Assembly: GCA_910575555.1 (NCBI GenBank)
Contig: CAJTFX010000001.1
Coordinates: forward strand, 124,001-188,000
DNA: 64,000 nt
Direction: 5' to 3'
DNA from: Lachnospiraceae bacterium
Lineage (GTDB): Bacteria; Bacillota; Clostridia; Lachnospirales; Lachnospiraceae
Below the pieces are notes generated by a model that saw only the letters and a program-made list of their open reading frames with translations, was not told the origin of the DNA and made no database searches. This document shows positions 25,430 through 32,752 of the stretch, piece after piece. A program made the position numbers and the translations under genes. Numbering within the stretch: the first letter of the stretch is position 1; every line of letters starts with the position of its first letter.

Positions 25430-26512
25430 TTACAGCCCGCCTTCAAATTCCACCGATTTCCCGGTTCTTCCAGACTCTCTGACAGCGTCCATCAGCGTCA
25501 GCACTCTTCTGGTTTCCGGAATTTTCACCAGGAATTCTTCTTCTCCAAAATATGCTTTTCTGTAATTTTCAAAATACTGCTGATGTCCGGTGTGCACTTC
25601 AGGCACCGGCTCTGTCAGGATTTTTCCTTCCGGCGGCGGCCCGAAAGAACGGGTGGGGCCTGCCGCAGTCATGGTTCTTGCGCCGCCTACATTCTGAAGG
25701 AGCCCTGCGGTGCGCACAATTTTCCCCTCCGGCTCAAAGCCGTCCACATAGGCGCTGCCCTGATTTCCGCCGATAAACCAATGACGTTCAAACCACTTAT
25801 CATGCATCTTATCGGTAAGGTAATAGGTGCCCAGTTCCACCTCCGCCATAATGTTGTTGTCAAACCGCATGAGAATCTTAAAATAATCATCCACTTCGAA
25901 ATTAATCACATTGCGGATATCTGCGTAAATGCCTGTAATTTTCGCTTCCGGCATCATCCACAAAATCTGATCCAGCAGGTGCACGCCCCAGTCATACAGC
26001 ATTCCGCCGCCTTCTTTCAGATAGACATGCCAGTCATGCATATTTCCGTTAAATCCATACAGACTGCTTTTAATGGTAAACACATCTCCCAGGGTTCCTT
26101 TATCAAAAATCTCCTTTGCCGTCCGGTAATCCGGATCTAACCTGCGCTGATGGTGAACGGTAAATTTCACGCCCTGCTCTTTGGTCACCCTCACCATATC
26201 GTCCAATTCTTTCAGGCTCATGGCAACGGGTTTTTCACAGATAATGTCTTTGCCCGCCCGGGCTGCCTGAAGCACAAGCGCATGATGCTGATTATTATTT
26301 GCAGAAATCAGAACCACCTGAACTTCCGGATCGTTCATCAGTTCTTCGTTGGAAGCGTATCGTTTGATTCCTTCTGGAACCTCCGCTAACTGCTCCCTGT
26401 CAATGTCAGCCACTCCCACAATGCGATAGCCTTCCAGTTCTGACAGCATTTTCACATGTTCATGGCCCATAAATCCATATCCGATTATGCCAATCCTGAT
26501 CTCTTCCATCAT
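25430..26512 (-). CDS. Gfo/Idh/MocA family oxidoreductase
   Basis: 360 residues. N-terminal Rossmann domain with GIIGYGFMGHEHV and the conserved CEKP motif, then the C-terminal alpha/beta domain with the GGMLYDWGVHLLDQ metal/substrate segment. Members oxidise or reduce sugar hydroxyls with NAD(P). The first of two adjacent ATGs (26512) is correctly spaced from AGGAG. It is the last gene of the seven-gene operon, where it may reduce the 3-keto sugar released by the deglycosidase or oxidise the glycoside. Which role it plays cannot be decided here. Confidence 0.88.
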   Translation of the reverse strand: MMEEIRIGIIGYGFMGHEHVKMLSELEGYRIVGVADIDREQLAEVPEGIKRYASNEELMNDPEVQVVLISANNNQHHALVLQAARAGKDIICEKPVAMSLKELDDMVRVTKEQGVKFTVHHQRRLDPDYRTAKEIFDKGTLGDVFTIKSSLYGFNGNMHDWHVYLKEGGGMLYDWGVHLLDQILWMMPEAKITGIYADIRNVINFEVDDYFKILMRFDNNIMAEVELGTYYLTDKMHDKWFERHWFIGGNQGSAYVDGFEPEGKIVRTAGLLQNVGGARTMTAAGPTRSFGPPPEGKILTEPVPEVHTGHQQYFENYRKAYFGEEEFLVKIPETRRVLTLMDAVRESGRTGKSVEFEGGL

Positions 26513-26576
26513 TTGAAACTCTCCTTTCCTACCCGCTTCTGGATATATATACATTTAACCGCCGGAGCCGTATTTC

Positions 26577-27491
26577 TTAAATCACAAAATTTCTAAGGTA
26601 TCTGGCGCTTAAAGCCACGGCTTTTTTTGCATCCTCCAGATTGTTCTCAAAGGCTTTGTCCTCCACCTCAATACAGGTGTACCCGTCGTATCCGATATCG
26701 GTCAAGGCGGAAACATATCTGCCCCAGTCCACATCGCCCAGTCCGGGAAGCTTGGGGGACATATAGGCAAGGGGAACGGCCATCACGCCCACGTCGGCAA
26801 GCTTCTCCTGATACACTTTAATATCTTTATAATGCACATGGAAAATCTTATCTTTAAATTCATAAATGGGCCGGATGTAATCAATCTGCTGCCATACGAA
26901 ATGGGAGGGATCGTAATTGATTCCGAAATTGGGGCTGTCAATGAGTGCAAAGACCTTCCGCCAGTTTTCCGGCGTCGTCATCAGGTTCTGGCCGCCGGGC
27001 CATTCGTCCTCCGTAAACAGCATCGGACAGTTTTCAATGGCAATTTTTACGCCTTTTTCTTCCGCATATTTCACGATGGGCGGCCAGATCTCTTTGACCA
27101 GTTCCAGGTTCTCGGAAACGCTTTTTTGCGGGTCTCTTCCCACAAAAGTGGTCACCATATTCACATCCAGCAAAGCGGATGCGTCAATCAGCTTGTAAAG
27201 GTGGCTGATATATCCCTTCCGTTTCTCCAAATCCGGGTCCATGGTGTTGGGATAGTAGGCAAGGGAAGAAATTTCCACCCCCTGTTCCCGGCAGAGGCAT
27301 TGAATGCTGTCAGCCTTCTCCCTGGTCAGATTCGCAGCGTCAATATGGCTGACGCCGGCATATCTGCGCTGGGCGCCGCCGGTGGGCCAACAGGCCACTT
27401 CCAGGCATTCCAATCCCTGTTCTGCCGCAAATTTTATTACTTCTTCTAACGTCATTCCATCTAAAATAGATGTAATCAATCCTAATTTCAT
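26577..27491 (-). CDS. Sugar phosphate isomerase/epimerase (xylose isomerase-like TIM barrel)
   Basis: 304 residues. TIM-barrel strands end in the metal ligands expected for the AP2Ec family: AIENCP, NYDPSHFVW, FHVHYKDIK and CIEVEDKA. Such enzymes isomerise or epimerise (keto)sugars. In the operon it sits between a flavodoxin-fold oxidoreductase and a Gfo/Idh enzyme and probably handles the keto sugar made by glycoside cleavage. It is related in fold to, but distinct from, the deglycosidase alpha subunit at 28895-29917. Confidence 0.85.
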   Translation of the reverse strand: MKLGLITSILDGMTLEEVIKFAAEQGLECLEVACWPTGGAQRRYAGVSHIDAANLTREKADSIQCLCREQGVEISSLAYYPNTMDPDLEKRKGYISHLYKLIDASALLDVNMVTTFVGRDPQKSVSENLELVKEIWPPIVKYAEEKGVKIAIENCPMLFTEDEWPGGQNLMTTPENWRKVFALIDSPNFGINYDPSHFVWQQIDYIRPIYEFKDKIFHVHYKDIKVYQEKLADVGVMAVPLAYMSPKLPGLGDVDWGRYVSALTDIGYDGYTCIEVEDKAFENNLEDAKKAVALSARYLRNFVI

Positions 27492-27528
27492 ACGGTTCTT
27501 CCTTTCTGAATCCAGCGCAGAAACTTAT

Positions 27529-28488
27529 TTATTCCGCATATCCAATGTAAGGCTTCTTTAACTCCTGCAGATTCGGAATCTGCCCCGGTCCCACGGCCTT
27601 TGTCTTAATCTCAGTGGAATGCTCCAGCTTGCCGTCCCAGCGGAGCCTGGAGCGCTGCTGCTCCGCTTCAGAAAAGCGCGCCTGAATTCTGCCGTCTTGG
27701 CATTCCAGTTCCCCGTAAATGCCGCAAACCGGACATTCCACAGACGACCTGTCTTTAGAAACAGTCAGCATGTCACAGTGGCAGACCGGACATACCCCTT
27801 CTTCTTCGCCTCTCCATCTGGTTCGCTCTTTTTCCCCTTCTGCGGTCAGGGCGGCGGCAATGTTCCGCCCCATTTTTTTCATGCGCTCCATCTGTCCTTC
27901 GTTGCCCAGTACATGCTCATATGCCATTGCGCCGTGATATTCGTGCATATCAATCACGTCAATGCCCATGGACATGGTAAATTCATACATGGTGGGAAGC
28001 ATAAAGGACAGCCAGTTCTTTGTCATGGCGCCGCCCACCGAAAGCAGCGCGCCTACACGTTTCTTAAAGCTTCGCTCATCCGGAAGCTGATCCGGCGTTT
28101 TCCCTGCTGCAAGCCCCTCTTCGTATGCGGCTTTGCGGAAAGTGATGTCGTGGGAAGGCCCCAGGCGGTCGCATACTGTCTTAAACCTTCCGGTGGGCCC
28201 CAGTACATAAGTGGGGGAACCCACAATGACCGCGTCGCACTCCATCAGCGCTTCCTCCAGAATATAAAGCTCATCGTTCAGGGGGCAGCCGCCTTTTCCT
28301 CTTCCTGTGGTCATGCCCACCACACAGGAAATACATCCGGTACAGGGCTGAATGTCCAAATCATCGGCATGGATAAAATGCACCTCATGGCCTGCCTTTT
28401 CGCATTCCATCAGCGCTGTTTTTACCATCACGTCTGTGTTGCCCATCTTCCGGCCGAAGGAAATTCCCAATACGTTCTTTTTCTTCAT
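27529..28488 (-). CDS. Flavodoxin-fold NAD(P)H-dependent oxidoreductase with zinc ribbon
   Basis: 319 residues. The N-terminal NADPH-dependent FMN reductase fold has GISFGRKMGNTDVMVKTAL and the iron-sulfur flavoprotein-like CTGCISC segment, then VGSPTYVLGPTGRFK for FMN binding. A C-terminal zinc ribbon (CPVCHCDML ... VECPVCGIYGELEC) is added. It may reduce the aglycone or recycle cofactor in glycoside breakdown. It starts behind AGGAGG, 13 bases after the small beta-subunit gene. The exact reaction is unknown. Confidence 0.8.
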   Translation of the reverse strand: MKKKNVLGISFGRKMGNTDVMVKTALMECEKAGHEVHFIHADDLDIQPCTGCISCVVGMTTGRGKGGCPLNDELYILEEALMECDAVIVGSPTYVLGPTGRFKTVCDRLGPSHDITFRKAAYEEGLAAGKTPDQLPDERSFKKRVGALLSVGGAMTKNWLSFMLPTMYEFTMSMGIDVIDMHEYHGAMAYEHVLGNEGQMERMKKMGRNIAAALTAEGEKERTRWRGEEEGVCPVCHCDMLTVSKDRSSVECPVCGIYGELECQDGRIQARFSEAEQQRSRLRWDGKLEHSTEIKTKAVGPGQIPNLQELKKPYIGYAE

Positions 28489-28500
28489 TTTTTGCCTCCT

Positions 28501-28893
28501 CTATGCAATCGTTACGTCCCGTTCCCGAATTCCCTCTAAGGGTACCGGAATATATGCCGTCCTGGTGGCTACCGTCAGTTTTACCTTATGGGTTCCCGCA
28601 CAAAGGCCGCCTTCCTGCTCCACCCGGATATACAGCGGTTCGCCGTATTCCCATTTATAGCTTGTGACCGTCTCCGCTTCTTTTAAGGTGAACCAGTCGG
28701 TTTGATCCACGGAAATCCTGATTTGTTCCGGGGAAACCTCTTTCCCGTCTGCGCACACTTTGATATATTCCACCATAGACAGGGGAATTCCTCTGTAATA
28801 GGTAATATTGGTCTCCATTCCGTAACCGATAACCTTGCCGTTTTCCACAATATTCCTGCAGGTATTTTCCTTAAATACGTTATTGTCAAACAT
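28501..28893 (-). CDS. DUF6379 protein, C-glycoside deglycosidase beta-subunit-like
   Basis: 130 residues, beta-rich (NIVENGKVIGYGMETNITYYRGIPLS ... SVDQTDWFTLKEAETV ... EPLYIRVEQEGGL). This is the size and pattern of the small subunit of C-glycoside deglycosidases, which forms a complex with a TIM-barrel alpha subunit. ATG 28893 begins one base after the stop of the adjacent alpha-like gene, so the two are translationally coupled at a 1:1 ratio. The assignment rests on recognition of the family plus this pairing. Confidence 0.78.
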   Translation of the reverse strand: MFDNNVFKENTCRNIVENGKVIGYGMETNITYYRGIPLSMVEYIKVCADGKEVSPEQIRISVDQTDWFTLKEAETVTSYKWEYGEPLYIRVEQEGGLCAGTHKVKLTVATRTAYIPVPLEGIRERDVTIA

Positions 28894-28894
28894 C

Positions 28895-29917
28895 TTATCT
28901 TCCCTCCTGTCCTTCCATTTCATTCAGGCATTTTCTGATATAGGAAAGCTGCGCCGCCACCTGTTCTTTTTCCTTCATTTTCTCTCCCGGCAGGGTAAAG
29001 CGGTTTCCTTCGTACTCCGTGGCCACATACCCGTCGTAGCCTTTGCGGTGGAGATACTGAAGCAGCCCTTTGTAATCCATGGAATACTCCGGCCCTTCCG
29101 GCGTCATCTCAAACAATTTAAAATGAAAATGCTTGATATAGGGCATATATTCATCCAAATCTTCAAATTTATAATTCTCATAGCCGTCGCAAAGAGGAAC
29201 AAACATTCTGTCATGCTCGGTCTGTATGGCTTCTTCCAGTTCCCTGGGATACTGATATCCGTTTTCCCTGAGTTCCCGGTGCAGGTCAGAGCCTTTTTCA
29301 AAAAGGGTGTCAATATAGTCAAAGACCTCTTGGCTGGTTCCGTTTTGCGTCTCATATGCCCGCACCACTCTGGGGAACCGTCTGCAGAAAATCCCGGTGT
29401 CAATCACAAGTCCCACATACCTGGAATTCACCCGTTTCATTTCTTCAATAAATGCTTTTGTCTCCGGAATGTCAAAGGCCATTCCCGCATGGATTTCCAG
29501 GGCTATGGCAACGTCATACGCTTCACAATAGGGAAGCAGAGGCTCAATCACCCAGTAAGGCACCATGGACACCAGCCGGATCAAATGGATGCCCAGGCGG
29601 GCAGCCTGCCTGATTTCCTCTGCCAGAAGCTCAATGCATTCTTTCCTGGTCAGCGTTCTGTTTTTATAAAGATTAGTATTTAAAAACACATCGGCAATGA
29701 CCGGGGCAAGCCCTGTTTCTGCCAAAAGGCTGTTCCACTGATTCAGCGTTTCATCGGAAATATGAGGCGCGCCTTTTAACATCTGATCCGGCAGGATTTC
29801 TACCCCTTCAGCTCCCTGTTCTTTCACATAGCGCATAATATCCGCCAAATCCATTCTGTGATTCAAATATTCGTCCTGCAGGCTGTAAAGGCTTACAGCC
29901 GGTTTGATTCTTGACAT
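28895..29917 (-). CDS. TIM-barrel protein, C-glycoside deglycosidase alpha-subunit-like
   Basis: 340 residues, xylose isomerase-like barrel. Likely metal ligands are visible in ALEIHAGM, LVIDTGIF, IKHFHFKLF and VATEYEGNRF. With the coupled DUF6379 partner it matches the two-subunit enzymes of gut and soil bacteria that cleave the sugar-aglycone C-C bond after the sugar has been oxidised at C3. The substrate (a plant flavonoid or similar C-glucoside, or a 3-keto O-glycoside) cannot be told from sequence. Confidence 0.78.
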   Translation of the reverse strand: MSRIKPAVSLYSLQDEYLNHRMDLADIMRYVKEQGAEGVEILPDQMLKGAPHISDETLNQWNSLLAETGLAPVIADVFLNTNLYKNRTLTRKECIELLAEEIRQAARLGIHLIRLVSMVPYWVIEPLLPYCEAYDVAIALEIHAGMAFDIPETKAFIEEMKRVNSRYVGLVIDTGIFCRRFPRVVRAYETQNGTSQEVFDYIDTLFEKGSDLHRELRENGYQYPRELEEAIQTEHDRMFVPLCDGYENYKFEDLDEYMPYIKHFHFKLFEMTPEGPEYSMDYKGLLQYLHRKGYDGYVATEYEGNRFTLPGEKMKEKEQVAAQLSYIRKCLNEMEGQEGR

Positions 29918-29961
29918 AAATAATTTCCTCCTGACTTAATTGTTGTAGTTCCGATACAGTC

Positions 29962-29998
29962 TGCTGCCTGAAACCGCTGTATATCCCTTCAGGCAGCA
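29962..29998 (-). other. Intercistronic hairpin
   Basis: Perfect 11-base inverted repeat TGCTGCCTGAA/TTCAGGCAGCA in the 107-base space between the second Gfo/Idh gene and the alpha-subunit gene. No T run follows on the minus strand, so it is more likely an mRNA processing or stability element than a terminator. Confidence 0.5.
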
Positions 29999-30024
29999 TC
30001 CTGCAAAAATCCGGAAACCGCCGG

Positions 30025-31137
30025 TTATAAGCGGATTTCTTTATGTTCCCTTGCGGATTTGTAAATGGTATCCAAAATTTCCGTTACCACAAAAGCCTGT
30101 TCCGGTTTCACCAAAGGTTCTTTATCCTCAATAATGGCTTCTAACCACTGTTTGCATTCTTTTACCTCCGGCGTTCCGCCGCTGCTTCCTTCAAAAAACG
30201 CAATTGCGCCTGCATCGGAAATATGCTCTTCGGTCAGAATTCCTCCGGTGGTCTCATTGAACACAAGATCGTATCCTTCCTGGCTCATTCCGCCAATCAT
30301 TTCCGCTCCTGCCTTTGTTCCGCAGAGGGTGGTGGCTGCTTCCCTGGAATCTTTCACATTCAGCGCCCATGCGGACTCCAGGAAGATGGTTGCGCCGTTT
30401 TTCATTTTGATATAGCCGAAGGCGGAATCCTCCACTTCATAAGTCTCAGGGTCCCAGGGCCCGAACATATTTCCTTCCGTTGCTTCCGGAAGATGGCCCA
30501 GCTTCTCAAACACGGAGCCTGTAATGGTTTCCGGCTCATAGTTATCCATACACCACAGGGTAATGTCAAGGGCATGGGTTCCGATGTCAATCAAAGGCCC
30601 GCCGCCCTGTTTGGATTTATCCGGGAATACGCCCCAGGTGGGAACTGCCCTTCTTCTCACTGCATGGGCTTTTGCAAAATAGACTTCTCCCAGTTTTCCT
30701 TCTTCGCACGCCCGCTTCAAAGCCTGTGCGTCGGTGCGGAACCGGTTCTGGTATCCGATGGTAAATTTCTTTCCTGATTTTTTCCATGCTTCCATCATTT
30801 TCTGCGCGTCTTCTGTGGTGGCCGCCATGGGTTTTTCGCACATTACATGCTTGCCTGCTTCAAAAGCCGCCACGGTAATGGGACAGTGGGCCACGTTGGG
30901 AGTGCATACATGCACCACGTCAATCTCCGGATCTTTTAAAAGCTCCTGATAGTCCTCATATACTTTCGCGCCTTCTGCGCCGTATTCCTCTGCCGCCTTT
31001 TTGGCCCGTTCAACCTGAATGTCGCAAAATGCAGCAATGTCGCATTTATCTGACTGTGATTTTAATGCCGGGAAATGTTTCTGATTTGCGATGCCGCCGC
31101 ATCCTACTACTGCTACCTGTAATTTTCCATTTTTCAT
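30025..31137 (-). CDS. Gfo/Idh/MocA family oxidoreductase (candidate glycoside 3-oxidoreductase)
   Basis: 370 residues: Rossmann domain with VAVVGCGGIANQKHFPAL and HVMCEKPMA, and a C-terminal domain with GGGPLIDIGTHALDITLW. Its length and position beside the deglycosidase subunits match the oxidoreductase that converts the glycosyl C3-OH to a ketone before cleavage in known C-glycoside pathways. It is the second gene of the operon, 19 bases after the transporter gene. It could instead act on a free inositol or glucuronide-like sugar. Confidence 0.85.
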   Translation of the reverse strand: MKNGKLQVAVVGCGGIANQKHFPALKSQSDKCDIAAFCDIQVERAKKAAEEYGAEGAKVYEDYQELLKDPEIDVVHVCTPNVAHCPITVAAFEAGKHVMCEKPMAATTEDAQKMMEAWKKSGKKFTIGYQNRFRTDAQALKRACEEGKLGEVYFAKAHAVRRRAVPTWGVFPDKSKQGGGPLIDIGTHALDITLWCMDNYEPETITGSVFEKLGHLPEATEGNMFGPWDPETYEVEDSAFGYIKMKNGATIFLESAWALNVKDSREAATTLCGTKAGAEMIGGMSQEGYDLVFNETTGGILTEEHISDAGAIAFFEGSSGGTPEVKECKQWLEAIIEDKEPLVKPEQAFVVTEILDTIYKSAREHKEIRL

Positions 31138-31156
31138 GATTTTATTCCTCCTATAA

Positions 31157-32518
31157 TTATCTCTCTGCTTTTTCTCTCAACTGCCTGCGGATATCGTCTG
31201 CATCTTTATCGGTGATATTCCACAGCAGACATGCTGCCGCTCCCAGGAAAAACAGAATGGCCGGAAGCAGGTTCACCACGATATTGATGCCCCGTAAAGC
31301 TTCGGCTGTCTGCTCTGCATTTGCCACATAGCCAAATAATCCAAGCAGAAGCACTCCTACGGCTCCGCCCACGGCATTTCCGAACTTTGTGGCCAGGCCG
31401 TAGGTTGCATAGGCCGTTCCGTCTGTCCGAAGCCCTGTTTTCAGCTCCATATAATCCACAGAATCCGCCACCATGGAAAGGGTCATTGGAAATCCCACAT
31501 TAAACAGGCCGAACATCCAGCATCCTGCCAGAACCATTGTGAGATTGTCGAAGGGCGCAAAGTAAATCACTAAAAGCCCGATGCCCTGGATGACCATGGA
31601 ACCCATCAGCACATTCCGTTTTCCAAGCCGTTTTGCCGCCAGGGGAACAAACAGGGAACCAATGATGCCGCCGATGGAGGGAATGGTCATAATCAGCGCA
31701 ATCATGGTAAAGGAGCCCAGGCAGTAAATCACATAAAAAGATGTAACGGCGATTCTTCCCATAAATGCTGTCATCTGAATTGCCATAATCAATGTCACAA
31801 TCATCAGATATTTGTTCTTTATCAGGCTGCCGAAGGTTTCTTTAAATGAGAATTTCTTAATTTCCTCTGCCGGCTGCACATGCTCCTTTGCCGTAAAAAA
31901 TACAATGAGAAACAGGGGAATAGAAATCACTCCGTAAACAACGGCTGTCATCATATATCCTCTTCCATTGGCCACTTCTGCCCCTGCTCCGGAAAATTTC
32001 AGCATCATTCCTGCAGAACAGGCATTTACAATTACCATTCCCAGATTCATGCCGATATTTCTGGAAGTGTAGATCTGGTTTCTCTGGTTGGCGTCCTCTG
32101 TCATAACTCCCGCCAAAGCCCCATAGGGAATATTGGTCAGGGTGTAAATCATGCCTGCCACTATGTAGGTAAGAGACGCCCATATCACGCCCGCCGAAGA
32201 GCTTCCGCTAAAAGGATTGGTAAAGGTCAGCACTCCGAAGATTGCCAGTAAGGGACACCCGAATGCAATATAGGGGCGGAACCTTCCGAATTTAGAACGG
32301 GTCCGTTCCGCGATTGCTCCCATCATCGGATCGTTGACTGCATCCCACACCCGGGCAGCCATCATAATAACAGATACGGCAATGGGCGCAAGCCCTACCA
32401 CGTCTGTGTAGAAAATCGTCAGGTAAGAGCCTACGAAAGTCCAGACAAACTGTGAGGCCAAATCTCCGAAGCCATAACAGATTACGGCTGCTTTTGAAGC
32501 TGTTTTCTTTTGATTCAT
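31157..32518 (-). CDS. MFS transporter, GPH (glycoside-pentoside-hexuronide):cation symporter family
   Basis: 453 residues, 12 predicted helices. The MelB-like signature is present after helix 2 (WDAVNDPMMGAIAERTRSKFGRFRPYIAFG). ATG 32518 is chosen because the longer upstream frame reads a basic, non-conserved stretch; the GGCGAG ribosome site is weak. It is the first gene of the seven-gene operon and probably imports the intact plant glycoside or its aglycone conjugate. Confidence 0.9.
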   Translation of the reverse strand: MNQKKTASKAAVICYGFGDLASQFVWTFVGSYLTIFYTDVVGLAPIAVSVIMMAARVWDAVNDPMMGAIAERTRSKFGRFRPYIAFGCPLLAIFGVLTFTNPFSGSSSAGVIWASLTYIVAGMIYTLTNIPYGALAGVMTEDANQRNQIYTSRNIGMNLGMVIVNACSAGMMLKFSGAGAEVANGRGYMMTAVVYGVISIPLFLIVFFTAKEHVQPAEEIKKFSFKETFGSLIKNKYLMIVTLIMAIQMTAFMGRIAVTSFYVIYCLGSFTMIALIMTIPSIGGIIGSLFVPLAAKRLGKRNVLMGSMVIQGIGLLVIYFAPFDNLTMVLAGCWMFGLFNVGFPMTLSMVADSVDYMELKTGLRTDGTAYATYGLATKFGNAVGGAVGVLLLGLFGYVANAEQTAEALRGINIVVNLLPAILFFLGAAACLLWNITDKDADDIRRQLREKAER

Positions 32519-32682
32519 TTTTCTCGCCTTTCTTTTAACAATTATTTGAACTCTGGCAATGCCGGCCGCCAAAGTTTTGAGATATCTCTTTTGCATGGTC
32601 TTATTATAAATCCTTCTTCCCCTGTCCGCTTCCCGCCAAAGGGCAGAATTTCTGTCAATTTTTTCATTCTTTCAGGCAGCAG

Positions 32683-32727
32683 AAAAAGGAGTGCAACAAT
32701 TGCCATACAATTGTTGCACTCCTTTTT
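32683..32727 (-). terminator. Strong terminator after the AraC-GH39 gene
   Basis: A perfect 20-base stem, AAAAAGGAGTGCAACAATTG paired across a CCATA loop, with A/T tracts so it works on both strands. It lies 26 bases after the AraC-GH39 stop and separates that gene from the operon it may regulate. Confidence 0.88.
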
Positions 32728-32752
32728 CAAACATGCATTTAAACGCAGCCTG

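Noticed and set aside
27619-28539. 306-codon plus-strand open frame
   Set aside because: It is the complement of the flavodoxin-fold oxidoreductase gene, has no family resemblance and has composition typical of an antisense shadow.
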